From Fusobacterium varium (lineage in GTDB: Bacteria; Fusobacteriota; Fusobacteriia; Fusobacteriales; Fusobacteriaceae): a stretch of 64,000 nucleotides of DNA. Of the stretch, positions 45,963 to 55,412 are shown piece by piece. Positions within the stretch are counted from its first letter, which is position 1, and each line of letters opens with the position of its first letter. The translations under genes and the position numbers were made by a program. The notes below the pieces were generated by a model. That model searched no databases. It worked only from the letters and a program-made list of their open reading frames with translations, and was not told the origin of the DNA. The DNA is taken from positions 2,294,001-2,358,000 of the forward strand of contig LR134390.1 of assembly GCA_900637705.1 (NCBI GenBank), written 5' to 3'.

Positions 45963-46739
45963 TTACAGTTCAAAGACATCTGTTACCTTATCCTGCATAG
46001 CTATTTCAAAATCAAGTTTTATATTGTTAGTTAAAAGTTCTTCTTTTACAGTATTTCTTACGATATCATAATTATTACTGTCTTTGCTGATATGGGCAAG
46101 ATACACCTTTCTTAATCTTTCAGTATACATATCCTTTATAAATCTGGCTGCATCATTATTAGAAAGATGCCCGTTTCTACTTTTTACTCTTGCTTTTAAA
46201 TCCCATGGATAACTGCATTTCATAAGCATATTATAATCATAGTTGCATTCAATAACCATAATATCCACTTCTTTAAAATACTCTCTTACAGTATTACTTA
46301 CATATCCTATGTCTGTTGATATTGCCATTCTTTTTCCACACTCAGTTTCCAATCTATACCCTATAGTTCTTTCAGCGTCATGCATTACATCAAAAGGACG
46401 TACTTTTATTCCATCTTTCAAGAAAAAATCCTTTGTTATAAGTTTTAGATTTTTATCAGCAATCTTTCCAAGTTTATTCTCACCAGCAGCATAACTTTCA
46501 GGGGTTATGTATATTGGAATATCATATTTTCTTGATATTATCCCAGCTCCCTGTATGTGATCTGTGTGTTCATGTGTTATCAGTAACGCATCTATTTCAT
46601 TTATATCCCTATCTATACATTTTAATTTTTCCTCTATTTTTTTACAGCTAAATCCTGCATCAATTAAAAGCTTGATACCATCATTCTCTATAAAAATAGA
46701 GTTTCCACTACTTCCACTTCCTAAAATTGAAACTTTCAT
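45963..46739 (-). CDS. MBL-fold metallohydrolase (WalJ/YycJ-like)
   Basis: 258 residues. The metal-binding motif THEHTDH is at 55-61; further ligands appear in DVMHDAERT, STDIGY and LAHISKDSNN. The LGSGSSGNSIFIE start is typical of the YycJ/WalJ group, linked in Firmicutes to cell-wall and DNA metabolism with 5'-exonuclease activity. It is the first gene of the walJ - UDG - fthC cluster. Confidence 0.9.
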   Translation of the reverse strand: MKVSILGSGSSGNSIFIENDGIKLLIDAGFSCKKIEEKLKCIDRDINEIDALLITHEHTDHIQGAGIISRKYDIPIYITPESYAAGENKLGKIADKNLKLITKDFFLKDGIKVRPFDVMHDAERTIGYRLETECGKRMAISTDIGYVSNTVREYFKEVDIMVIECNYDYNMLMKCSYPWDLKARVKSRNGHLSNNDAARFIKDMYTERLRKVYLAHISKDSNNYDIVRNTVKEELLTNNIKLDFEIAMQDKVTDVFEL

Positions 46740-46854
46740 CTATTATTTCCCTTCTAAAATAAAAAATTATTAACATGTAAATTATATCGTAAATTACTTT
46801 TTTATACAACTGTTATTCTTTTTATGAAAATTTAGGATTGAATATTTTTGTTTT

Positions 46855-46996
46855 TGAAATTTATTTTTTTCTTTGTAACAATTTTGTCACAATTACTTGA
46901 TATATTAAACATATAAAATCTTTCCCCAAGATGTTTTATATATAGATGAAAATAGCAGAGCAAACTTCCCCGTTTGTTCTGCTATTTTTATTTTTT
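46855..46996 (+). ncRNA. Candidate small RNA gene, copy 1 of a twin pair
   Basis: A conserved promoter-like block (TTGTAACA..., extended -10 TGATATATT at 46898-46906) leads to a predicted start near 46913. The short transcript has hairpin 1 ATCTTTCCCCAAGAT (46918-46932, loop TCCCC) and a strong terminator AATAGCAGAGCAAAC...GTTTGTTCTGCTATT with loop TTCCCC and a T-rich tail. About 85 bases of the upstream block and hairpin 1 are repeated almost exactly at 48870-48950. Two C-rich loops suggest base-pairing with SD sites. No protein frame fits. The hairpin also serves as terminator for the gene at 46997. Confidence 0.55.
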
Positions 46997-48483
46997 TTAT
47001 TTACTTACTGGATAAAGATTATGTTGATTTTCAGGATCAAGTTCAAACCCTTTTATATTTTTTTGCATTCCTACATTATTATCTGGATAAACTAGTGGAA
47101 TTAATGGAACTTCTTCCATTATTATATTCTGTGCCTCTTTATAACTTTCTAATCTATCTGCTTCTACAGTAGTTTCTCTTCCTTTATCAAGAAGCTCATC
47201 TACTCTTGCATTTGTATAATAAGTTCTATTTCCAGCACTTCCATGATTTTTAGAATGGAAAACTGCATATAACGCTGAATCGGCGTCTGGACTTGGTGTC
47301 CATCCTAATAAAAACATATCATGTTCTTTTCTTATTAATCTATCTAAATAAGAACCCCATTCCAAAATCTCTATTGAAGCGTCTATTCCTATTTGTTTTA
47401 ATTGATCTTGCAAAATAACAGCAGTATCTTTTCTTATTCCATTATCATTAGTCCAAATTTTTGCTTTAAATCCATTAGGATATCCTGCTTGTGCCAAAAG
47501 TTCTTTAGCTTTGGCTACATTGTATTCATAACCTTTAGTATCTTTATTATATCCAAATACATCTGGAGATACAGGTGAATTTGCTTTAGAGGCTGCTCCT
47601 AAATATACTGCTCCAATCATACTGTTCATATCTATTGCATATGCTATTGCCTGTCTTACTTCTTTTTTATCAAAAGGAGCTTTCTCAGTATTAAATCCGA
47701 GATAATTCATTGTTAAAGCCGGCTTTTGAAGAAGAGCAAGATTAGAATGATTTTTTACCATATCATGGTCAATAGGATCAATATCATAAGCAATATCTGC
47801 TTCTTTTGTTTCTAAAGCTATTGTTCTGTTTACTCCCTCTGGAATAACCCTAAATATTAATGTATCTATTGCTGGTTTTCCTTTATAATAATCAGGATTT
47901 GCTTTTAAAACTATTCTGTCAGCTGATACCCAAGAATCAAACATAAATGGACCTGTTCCAACTGGGTGCTGTCCATAATTATCTCCAGCAGCTTTTACTA
48001 CTTTTTCACTCATTATTCCTGCTCCCTTATGAGCAAGATAATTAACAAGTGGTCCAAAAGGTTTTTTAGTTGTTATTCTTACTGTTTCATCATCAATAGC
48101 CTCTATTTTATCTATATCAGAATAGAAACTCATCATACTTGGAGCATCTTTAGCTTTTTGAAGACTAAATACAACATCTCCAACAGTCAATGGATCCCCA
48201 TTATGAAATTTTATATTTTTTCTAATTTTTACATCTAATGTTAAGGGATCAACCTGTGTCCAACTCTCTGCCAATCCTGGAACAAGTTTTCCATGATCTC
48301 TTTCTACTAGAGTATCATAAATCTGAAGTGTTACTCTATGAGAAGGTACATCATTAGACGCTGTTGGGTCTAGTGTTTTTGCATCTGCATTTTGAGCAAC
48401 TGTTACATTCATTTCAGCATAAATATTTACTGACAATAAGAGCATTGTTAATAAAAAAATATTATTGATAACTTTTTTTTCAT
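46997..48483 (-). CDS. ABC-transporter peptide-binding protein (SBP_bac_5), with a one-base defect at codons 2-4
   Basis: The long open frame starts internally at 48445, inside the signal peptide. A better start is ATG at 48483 with SD GGAGG. As sequenced it reads MKKKLS then stops, because the A run after ATG has eight A (plus T8, 48473-48480). Nine A gives MKKKVINNIFLLTMLLL and a normal Sec signal ending NIYA. The mature part has DAKTLDPTASND, KFHNGDPLTVGDVVFS and HPVGTGPFM, typical of OppA/DppA-type proteins. There is no lipobox. Related to the lipoprotein gene at 18407. An A8/A9 tract right after the start codon is also a classical phase-variation site. Confidence 0.88.
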
Positions 48484-48605
48484 GTTTTTCAACTCCTCCA
48501 TTTCATTATAATCGTATTATACTACAAATTTTTCTAATTTTAAAGATTATTTACGAAAATAATACATTTTCATTTCACTCATGTTTTAAAAATATTTTTT
48601 CAAAA

Positions 48606-48652
48606 AATAAAAAAATAAAAACAGCCTAAATTATTTAAAATTTAAAGGCTGT
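48606..48652 (-). terminator. Strong terminator upstream of the peptide-binding protein gene
   Basis: Minus strand ACAGCCT / AGGCTGT stem (48621-48652), 18-nt loop, then TTTTATTTTTTT. It must end a transcript from 48655-48870, where no convincing gene is seen. A 12-codon frame MRKKSLTLNIVK, followed after its stop by in-frame LQVARDYLINILENRF, may be the remnant of one. Confidence 0.7.
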
Positions 48653-48869
48653 CTATATATAAATCTTTCTTAAGCCTATTTAAAATAATAATTTCAAAAT
48701 CTATTCTCTAAAATATTTATCAAGTAATCTCTAGCTACTTGAAGTTACTTAACAATATTCAAAGTGAGCGACTTCTTCCTCATTTAATTAAATAATCTCC
48801 TCCTGATATTTCCACTCTATAACAATATAAATATACCTTATTAATATCTAAAATCAAGATGATTTTTGA

Positions 48870-49012
48870 AATTTTATTTTTTTCTTTGTAACACTTTTGC
48901 CACAATTACTTGATATATTAAACATATAAAATCTTTCCCCAAGATATTTTAATATATAAAAATATAAAAATAGCAGGTCAGTTGTTCAACCTTCCTGCTA
49001 TTTTTATATTTT
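48870..49012 (+). ncRNA. Candidate small RNA gene, copy 2 of a twin pair
   Basis: Same upstream block as at 46855, with extended -10 TGATATATT at 48911-48919 and predicted start near 48926. Hairpin 1 ATCTTTCCCCAAGAT (48931-48945) is identical to copy 1. The terminator differs in its loop: AATAGCAGG...CCTGCTATT (48968-49003) with loop TCAGTTGTTCAACCTT, then T5. Conserved promoter and seed, with a changed terminator loop, are what is expected for duplicated regulatory RNAs. The hairpin also lies downstream of the S66 gene and could end its mRNA. Confidence 0.55.
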
Positions 49013-49074
49013 CAATATCTTTATTTTTACATAACTACAATGAAAAAATTTTATTAAATTAAAGTAAAATATTT

Positions 49075-50112
49075 CTATTCTATTGTTGGATTTTCCAAAA
49101 ATGTTATTGTTTTTTCTTCACAATTTAACTCTGCTATAATTCCATATGGAATTATTCCTATTGGTTTAGCATGTCCAAAATTTACATTATAAAAAATTGG
49201 AAGATTTACCAACTTCTCTTCATCAACCACAACATCTTTAATTACTGTTTTATATTCTTCATAAAATATTTCACCTTGTGGTTTCCCTATGATGATACCA
49301 TTTATTACTTTCAGTATTCCTTGAGCAGCAAGATTTCTAAAAGTCCATTTGACAAACTCTGGTGATGGTTTATCTTCACTTGTTTCAATAAATAATATTG
49401 AGTTTTTCCACTCCTCTAAAGTTGGCCAAATTTTTGTACAATTGACTATCATAAACACATCAAGACACCCACCTAAAAGATGCCCCTTTATAATTCCAAA
49501 ACCATTTATAACTTCATATCCATGTGTATCTTTTTTCATTCTATATGATGTATTTATATTGTTCTTTTCCCATAAAATACATTCCTCTGTCCATTCTGGG
49601 CTTGGGAGAAGAGAATATTTATTCCATTCTCCAAACAATATATCATTAACTGCATTTTTGGTGTAATCAAACATTTTTACATATTCACCAAACTCACACA
49701 TTATAGAAGGTCCATAAAATGATATAAGTCCTGCTTTATACATCATAAAATGATTTATAGTACTATCTGAATATCCCATAAATATTTTAGGATTGTTTTT
49801 TATTATATCTAAATCAACATAAGGAAGTATACGTATTGTATCTTCTCCTCCAATAGCGCAAAAAATAGCTGAAATTGTTTTATCCAAAAATGCTTCCATT
49901 AAATCCTTAGCTCTCAACTCTGGATATTGTGCTATAAATTCACTGCCTTTTAGTGCATTAGGCATACAAATAACTTCTAATCCAAAATCTTTTTCCAATC
50001 TCTCTTTTGCAATATAAAATTTATGAATGAAGTTTTCATCTCCTAAACCACCCCATGAAAGGCTTACAATAGCAATTTTATCACCTTTTTTCAATCTCTT
50101 TGGTTTTATCAT
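49075..50112 (-). CDS. S66-family peptidase (LD-carboxypeptidase / MccF-like)
   Basis: 345 residues. The nucleophile elbow FMGYSDST (Ser near 111) and later catalytic Glu (SILFIETSEDKPSPE) and His (YNVNFGHAKPIGI) form the Ser-Glu-His triad of family S66. This length and the YGPSIMCEFGE block fit MccF-type proteins better than cytoplasmic LdcA. MccF cleaves microcin-C-type aminoacyl-nucleotides; LdcA trims muropeptides. Which one applies cannot be decided here. The start codon is followed by IKPKRLKKGDKIAIVSLSWG, the usual N-terminus. Confidence 0.9.
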   Translation of the reverse strand: MIKPKRLKKGDKIAIVSLSWGGLGDENFIHKFYIAKERLEKDFGLEVICMPNALKGSEFIAQYPELRAKDLMEAFLDKTISAIFCAIGGEDTIRILPYVDLDIIKNNPKIFMGYSDSTINHFMMYKAGLISFYGPSIMCEFGEYVKMFDYTKNAVNDILFGEWNKYSLLPSPEWTEECILWEKNNINTSYRMKKDTHGYEVINGFGIIKGHLLGGCLDVFMIVNCTKIWPTLEEWKNSILFIETSEDKPSPEFVKWTFRNLAAQGILKVINGIIIGKPQGEIFYEEYKTVIKDVVVDEEKLVNLPIFYNVNFGHAKPIGIIPYGIIAELNCEEKTITFLENPTIE

Positions 50113-50263
50113 TCAGATGCCTTTCTCTTACAAAATAAATAATTTTTATTATGCTCTATATAAAAATATTTCAAAAATTCTATCTTAACTCTATTTTGCC
50201 ATTCTTAGTCCTTACTTAAAATTCTATAAATTATTTAGTTTAAAACAAAATTAAGCCCTCATT

Positions 50264-51307
50264 TTACTTATATTTTTTGCATAATTCTTCAAAATCTTTT
50301 AAAAATTCATCTACATGCTCTTTTTTAGTTGCCCAAGATGTAACAAAACGTATAGCAGAATGTTTTTCATCTACTTTCTCCCAAAATTCATATCTATATT
50401 TTTTCCCTATTTCTTCTATCATTTCTATTGGAAATATTGGAAACTGTTGATTTGTATATGAATCTGTTTTTAATTTAAATCCTTTATCTAAAAATGCTTT
50501 TTTCAGTTTCATAGCCATTTCATTAGAATGCTTTCCTACTTGATAATAATTATCACCCTTAAATAATTCAACAAACTGTACTCCTAAAAGTCTTCCTTTA
50601 GCTAGAGTAGCTCCTTTTTGCTTTGTAATACGTATAAACTGGCTCTTTCTCAATTCTTCATTAATTATTACCAAAGCTTCTCCAAATAAAAGTCCACATT
50701 TTGTTCCTCCTATATAGAAAACATCAGAGTATTTTGGATAATCTTCAAGTTTCAAATCATTTTTTTCTGAAGCTAGAGCTGATGCAAGTCTTGCTCCATC
50801 AATATATAAATAAAGGTCTTTAGATTTGCAATATTCATAAAGATCAATAAGCTCTTGTTTGCTGTAAAGAGTACCTATTTCTGTAGGATTTGATATATAT
50901 ACCATTTTAGGCTGTACCATATGAGTATCTTCATGAAGATCAACAGATTTCCTTACAAGTTCTACATTTAATTTTCCATCTCCTGAAGTTTTCAATTCGA
51001 TTACTTTATGACCAGTAGCTTCTATAGCTCCACCTTCATGTACACTTATATGTCCTGTATCTGCAGCTATTACTGCCTCATGAGGACGAAGAGAATGAGC
51101 AATTGTAAGTAGATTGGTTTGAGTTCCCCCAACTAAAAGACGTACATAACAATCATCACACTTAATACTTTTCTTTATTGCTTCTATAGCTTGAGAAGTA
51201 TACTCATCTTCACCATATCCAACTGTTTGTTCCATATTTGTTTTCAGCAGAGCCTCCATTACATATGGTAATGCTCCTTCACTGTAATCATTTTTAAAAC
51301 TTATCAT
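50264..51307 (-). CDS. Low-specificity L-threonine aldolase family enzyme
   Basis: 347 residues, PLP fold type I. The PLP lysine is in DVFYIGGTKCGLLFGEAL (Lys near 205). The upstream motifs GGTQTNLLTIA and LYIDGARLASAL are typical of threonine aldolases/beta-eliminating lyases. The enzyme splits threonine (or allo-threonine) to glycine and acetaldehyde. SD AAGGAGG precedes ATG. It is transcribed away from the M20 operon. Confidence 0.92.
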   Translation of the reverse strand: MISFKNDYSEGALPYVMEALLKTNMEQTVGYGEDEYTSQAIEAIKKSIKCDDCYVRLLVGGTQTNLLTIAHSLRPHEAVIAADTGHISVHEGGAIEATGHKVIELKTSGDGKLNVELVRKSVDLHEDTHMVQPKMVYISNPTEIGTLYSKQELIDLYEYCKSKDLYLYIDGARLASALASEKNDLKLEDYPKYSDVFYIGGTKCGLLFGEALVIINEELRKSQFIRITKQKGATLAKGRLLGVQFVELFKGDNYYQVGKHSNEMAMKLKKAFLDKGFKLKTDSYTNQQFPIFPIEMIEEIGKKYRYEFWEKVDEKHSAIRFVTSWATKKEHVDEFLKDFEELCKKYK

Positions 51308-51735
51308 CTTTTCCTCCTTATACAGCCTTTTATTTTCATAAAAATCATACCCTAATATAAGAAAATTATAATAAGTTTATTTCTATTTGTAAAGGTTTCT
51401 TTTATATATATTTATTCCTATACTTTGAAATTTTTACAAATTTTCTATGCATGATAAATTTTTTTCTAATTATTTTTAAATATATTTCCTAAAATAATTT
51501 GTTTTAAAATTCTTCTATCCTATGCTCAAATTCCATATTAAAAAAATTAAAATTTATATCATTACTTCAACCAATGCTAATTATTCAAACAAAATTCTTG
51601 AATTTTTAGTCAAAATGTGGTATTTTTCTTTATAATAAATAAGTTTTCTTTTTTTCTTCATTTTTTGAAAAAACTAATAGCAATTTAGAAAACTTATCAA
51701 AATCTTTTCACTAAAGATTATAAGGGGGAATTTAT
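51308..51735. other. 428-bp AT-rich gap with divergent promoters
   Basis: No gene seen. A TATAAT at 51631-51636 may be the -10 of the plus-strand M20 operon (weak -35), leaving a leader of about 95 bases. Nothing else distinctive. Confidence 0.5.
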
Positions 51736-52944
51736 ATGGTAATGAACAGTTTACAGGCTTTTATTGTACTGGCTATAGTATATTATGCTGGTGAATTTAT
51801 CGGAACGAGAACTAAAGCATGGATACCTTCAGTATTCGTCACTGCTTGTTTATTCTTATTTGGATATTGGACTTTCTTTCCAAAGAATATAGTTGATATA
51901 GCTGGATTAGGAGCACCACTTGGAGGTTTACTTGCTATAATGCTTTGTATCACTCACATGGGTACAATCATCAGTATTGAGCAATTAAAATCTCAATGGA
52001 AAATTATATGTGTAACTCTTGCTGGACTATTAGGAATGGTAGTTTTCTGCTGGTTTATCTGTATCCCTTTAGTTGGTCGTGCTTATGTTATTGCTGGACT
52101 TCCATCTCTTACTGGTGGAATTGTTGCAGCTACAATGATGAATCAAGCTGCTGCTGCTAAAGGATTAAATGTAGCTGCTGTTCTTGCTATTGCTATGTAT
52201 GCTATTCAAGGATTTGTTGGATATCCATTGACAGCTATTGTGTTAAAAAAAGAAGGAAAAATACTTCTTGAAAGATATCATAAAGGTGAAAGAGGAGTTC
52301 TTGGAAACGAAGGTGTAGATGCTGATACAGGTAATATGGCTGTAAAAGAAGAAACTAGAAAAACTCTTATTCCCCCTATGCCTGAAAAATATTCAACTAC
52401 AGCATTTATATTATTGAAACTTATGCTTGTGTCTTATCTGTCTACAGTTATTTCTGGTTGGACAGGTGGAAAACTTAATGCTGCTGTTATTACATTGGTT
52501 TTAGGTATTGTATTTACTGAACTTGGATTTTTGGATAAAAATTCACTTCAAAAATCTGGTTCTTATGGATTCTTAATGTATGTTCTTATGATTTTTGTTT
52601 TCTCTGGTCTTAAAGATGCTACTCCTGAAATGCTTTTAGAGTGTATTGGACCTATGTTTGTAATCATAGTTGTTGGAGTTATAGGAATGGGAATACTTTC
52701 TATTGTTGTTGGAAAATTCCTTAAAGTTAGCTGGAGAATGGCTCTTGCTACTTCACTTACAGCTCTTTATGGATTCCCACCTAACTATATACTTACTGAA
52801 GAAGCTGCAAAAGCTCTAGCTCAAACACCAGAAGAAAAGCAATTCCTTATGGATAATACTCTTCCTCAAATGATTGTTGGAGGATTTGTAACAGTAACTA
52901 TAACTTCAGTTATTATAGCTGGAATATTTGTAAACCTAATCTAA
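51736..52944 (+). CDS. Polytopic membrane protein, likely carrier for the adjacent M20 hydrolases
   Basis: 402 residues, about 11 hydrophobic segments. There are Gly/Ala-rich re-entrant-like loops (GLPSLTGGIVAATMMNQAAA, about 125-144) and a second GFPPNYI...PQMIVGGFV block near the end. The two-halves layout resembles ion-coupled carboxylate carriers such as GltS-like proteins, but I do not recognise a named family. SD AAGGGGG precedes ATG. It lies 39 bp before two M20 amidohydrolases in the same direction, so it probably imports (or exports) their N-acyl amino acid or peptide-like substrate. That is inference. Confidence 0.7.
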   Translation: MVMNSLQAFIVLAIVYYAGEFIGTRTKAWIPSVFVTACLFLFGYWTFFPKNIVDIAGLGAPLGGLLAIMLCITHMGTIISIEQLKSQWKIICVTLAGLLGMVVFCWFICIPLVGRAYVIAGLPSLTGGIVAATMMNQAAAAKGLNVAAVLAIAMYAIQGFVGYPLTAIVLKKEGKILLERYHKGERGVLGNEGVDADTGNMAVKEETRKTLIPPMPEKYSTTAFILLKLMLVSYLSTVISGWTGGKLNAAVITLVLGIVFTELGFLDKNSLQKSGSYGFLMYVLMIFVFSGLKDATPEMLLECIGPMFVIIVVGVIGMGILSIVVGKFLKVSWRMALATSLTALYGFPPNYILTEEAAKALAQTPEEKQFLMDNTLPQMIVGGFVTVTITSVIIAGIFVNLI

Positions 52945-52983
52945 GATATTTCATATCACTTTTAATAAAAAGGAGATTTTTTC

Positions 52984-54180
52984 ATGGATATAAAAAAACT
53001 TGCTGAAAAATATGATGATTATATCATTGAACAAAGAAGATATTTTCACCAAAACCCAGAATTATCTTTTGAAGAAAAAGAAACTACTCAAGCTCTGAAA
53101 AAACAGCTTGAAGATATGGGAATAGAAGTTACTACTTTTGATGATTATTATGGACTTGTAGGTATGATTCGTGGTGGAAAAAAATCAGGAAAAACTATAA
53201 TGCTTAGAGCTGATATTGATGCTCTTCCTATTGAAGAACATGCTGATGTCCCTTTCGCTTCAAAAAATGGAAAAATGCATGCTTGTGGACATGACTGTCA
53301 TATGGCTATGCTCCTTGGAGCAGTTAAAATTTTAAATGAAATCAAAGATGAACTTGATGGAGATGTAAAAATATTATTTCAATCAGCAGAAGAATCTTGC
53401 TATGGGGCTAAATACTATGTAGAAAAAGGAATCCTTGATGATGTCGATGCTGTATTTGGTATGCACATCTGGGGAACTCTTGATGCTCCATATTTCAATT
53501 TAGAAGCTGGTGGAAGAATGGCTTCTTGTGATAACTTTAAAATAACTGTAGAAGGTACAAGTGCTCATGGTTCTGCACCTCATCTGGGACATGACGCCAT
53601 TGTAGCTGCTGCTTCAATGATAATGAATTTACAGACTTTCGTAAGTCGTATGAATGATCCTTTAAATACTCTTGTTCTTTCAATCGGTACTTTTAAAGGT
53701 GGTCAAAGATTCAATATAATTCCTAACCACGTAGAAATGGAAGGAACTATACGTACTTACTCAAGAGAATTAAGAAAAAAAATGGAAGCAAACATAAGAG
53801 CAATAATTGAAAATGTTGCCAATATTTTCGGCTGCAAAGTAAAATTAGAATATGATGCCTTCCCTAACCCTGTTATTAATGAACATAAGGATTTAAACAG
53901 ACTAGCTCATGATGCTGCTGTAAAACTATATGGTGAAGAATCTCTTACTACTATGCCTAAACTTACTGGATCAGAAGATTTTGCATATTTCATGGATAAA
54001 GTTCCCGGATTCTTTGGATTCTTAGGGTGTGCAAATAAAGAAATAGGAGCTTGTTATTCTAACCACAATGACAAATTTAAAGTGGATGAAACTGTACTGC
54101 ACAGAGGTTCTGCCCTATATGCTCAATTTGCAGTTGACTTCCTTGCTGAAAAATCTAAAAATGAGGGAGGGAATAAATAA
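52984..54180 (+). CDS. M20-family amidohydrolase 1
   Basis: 398 residues, M20D type (hippurate / IAA-amino-acid hydrolase-like). The metal ligands are visible: MHACGHDCHMAML (about 98-110), QSAEESC (about 138-144) and the late TGSEDFAYFM. The lid-domain motif GTSAHGSAPHLGHDAI contributes the substrate-side His. Such enzymes split N-acyl amino acids. The stop overlaps the next gene's ATG, so the pair is coupled. Paralogous with 54180-55358. Confidence 0.93.
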   Translation: MDIKKLAEKYDDYIIEQRRYFHQNPELSFEEKETTQALKKQLEDMGIEVTTFDDYYGLVGMIRGGKKSGKTIMLRADIDALPIEEHADVPFASKNGKMHACGHDCHMAMLLGAVKILNEIKDELDGDVKILFQSAEESCYGAKYYVEKGILDDVDAVFGMHIWGTLDAPYFNLEAGGRMASCDNFKITVEGTSAHGSAPHLGHDAIVAAASMIMNLQTFVSRMNDPLNTLVLSIGTFKGGQRFNIIPNHVEMEGTIRTYSRELRKKMEANIRAIIENVANIFGCKVKLEYDAFPNPVINEHKDLNRLAHDAAVKLYGEESLTTMPKLTGSEDFAYFMDKVPGFFGFLGCANKEIGACYSNHNDKFKVDETVLHRGSALYAQFAVDFLAEKSKNEGGNK

Positions 54181-55358
54181 TGCTGATCAAAGAACTTTCT
54201 GAAAAATATAATGAATATATAATAGACCGTAGAAGATATTATCATCAATATCCTGAACTTACTCTACAAGAGATTGAAACTACAAAATCTATAATTAAAG
54301 ACTTAAAAGAAATAGGAATAGAAGATATAAAAACATTTAAAGATTTTTATGGTTGTGTTGGAATATTAAAAGGTGGAAAACCAGGTAAAACTGTCCTTCT
54401 TCGTGCTGATATCGACGCTCTTCCTGTATTAGAAAAAACTGGACTTCCTTTTGCTTCAAAGATTGAAGGAAAAATGCATGCTTGTGGACATGATAATCAT
54501 ATAGCTATGTTGCTGGGAGCTGCTAAAATATTATTTGATATGAAAGATGAAATTGCTGGAACTGTTAAATTTTTATTCCAACCAGCAGAAGAATTAGCTG
54601 TAGGAGCAAAGGCTGTAGTTGAACAAGGAGTCATGGACGATGTTGATGCCTGCTATGGCATTCATATTTGGTCTATGGTGGATTCTCCAAAAATCAATAT
54701 GGAAATAGGAGAAAGAATGGCTTCTTGTGATAATTTTAAAATAACCATTAAAGGATTTGGTTCTCATGGTTCTGCTCCTCATCTTGGACATGATGCTATT
54801 GTGGCAGCAAGTGGTGTTATAATGGGGCTTCAAACTATTGTAAGCCGTATTAATAATCCTTTAAATGCTGCTGTTATTACTATTGGAGTAGTTGATGCTG
54901 GACAAAGATTTAATATTATTGCTGATAAAGCTGTATTAGAAGGAACTGTACGTACTTTTAATAAAAAATTTAGAATGGAAATAGAAGGACTTATCAGACA
55001 AATATCTAATGATATTGCTGCTGGATATCAGTGTACTGCTGAAACTGAGTATTCATATCTGACAGGTGCTGTTATAAATGAAGATCAACATTTGGTCGAT
55101 ATAGCTCAAAATGCTGTTAAAAAACTATATGGTGAAGATGGTTTAACAGAACTAGAAAAAATGACTGGTTCAGAAGATTTTGCTTATCTTATGGAAAAAG
55201 CTCCTGGAGTATATGGTTTCATTGGTGCAAGAAACCCTGCTATTCCAGGTTCTGAAAAAAGCAATCATCATGAATGTTTTACAGTAGATGAAGAAGCTTT
55301 ACGAAGAGGAGCAGCTGTTGCAGCTCAATTCGCTTTTGACTTTTTAACTGAAAAATAA
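54180..55358 (+). CDS. M20-family amidohydrolase 2
   Basis: 392 residues, same M20D architecture as its neighbour: MHACGHDNHIAML, QPAEELAVGAK and MTGSEDFAYLM. The catalytic and metal-binding residues are conserved. The two proteins share the AHGSAPHLGHDAI-type lid (here GSHGSAPHLGHDAI) but differ elsewhere, so they may act on different substrates or as a heteromer. SD AGGGAGGG in the tail of the upstream gene; the A of ATG overlaps its stop. A perfect 26-bp palindromic terminator follows. Confidence 0.93.
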   Translation: MLIKELSEKYNEYIIDRRRYYHQYPELTLQEIETTKSIIKDLKEIGIEDIKTFKDFYGCVGILKGGKPGKTVLLRADIDALPVLEKTGLPFASKIEGKMHACGHDNHIAMLLGAAKILFDMKDEIAGTVKFLFQPAEELAVGAKAVVEQGVMDDVDACYGIHIWSMVDSPKINMEIGERMASCDNFKITIKGFGSHGSAPHLGHDAIVAASGVIMGLQTIVSRINNPLNAAVITIGVVDAGQRFNIIADKAVLEGTVRTFNKKFRMEIEGLIRQISNDIAAGYQCTAETEYSYLTGAVINEDQHLVDIAQNAVKKLYGEDGLTELEKMTGSEDFAYLMEKAPGVYGFIGARNPAIPGSEKSNHHECFTVDEEALRRGAAVAAQFAFDFLTEK

Positions 55359-55374
55359 TTAAGTATAATTTAAT

Positions 55375-55400
55375 AAGGGAGTTGAAATTTCAACTCCCTT
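55375..55400. terminator. Bidirectional terminator between M20 operon and methyltransferase
   Basis: Perfect palindrome AAGGGAGTTGAAATTTCAACTCCCTT. AT-rich flanks on both strands. Confidence 0.85.
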
Positions 55401-55412
55401 ATTCTTATTCTT

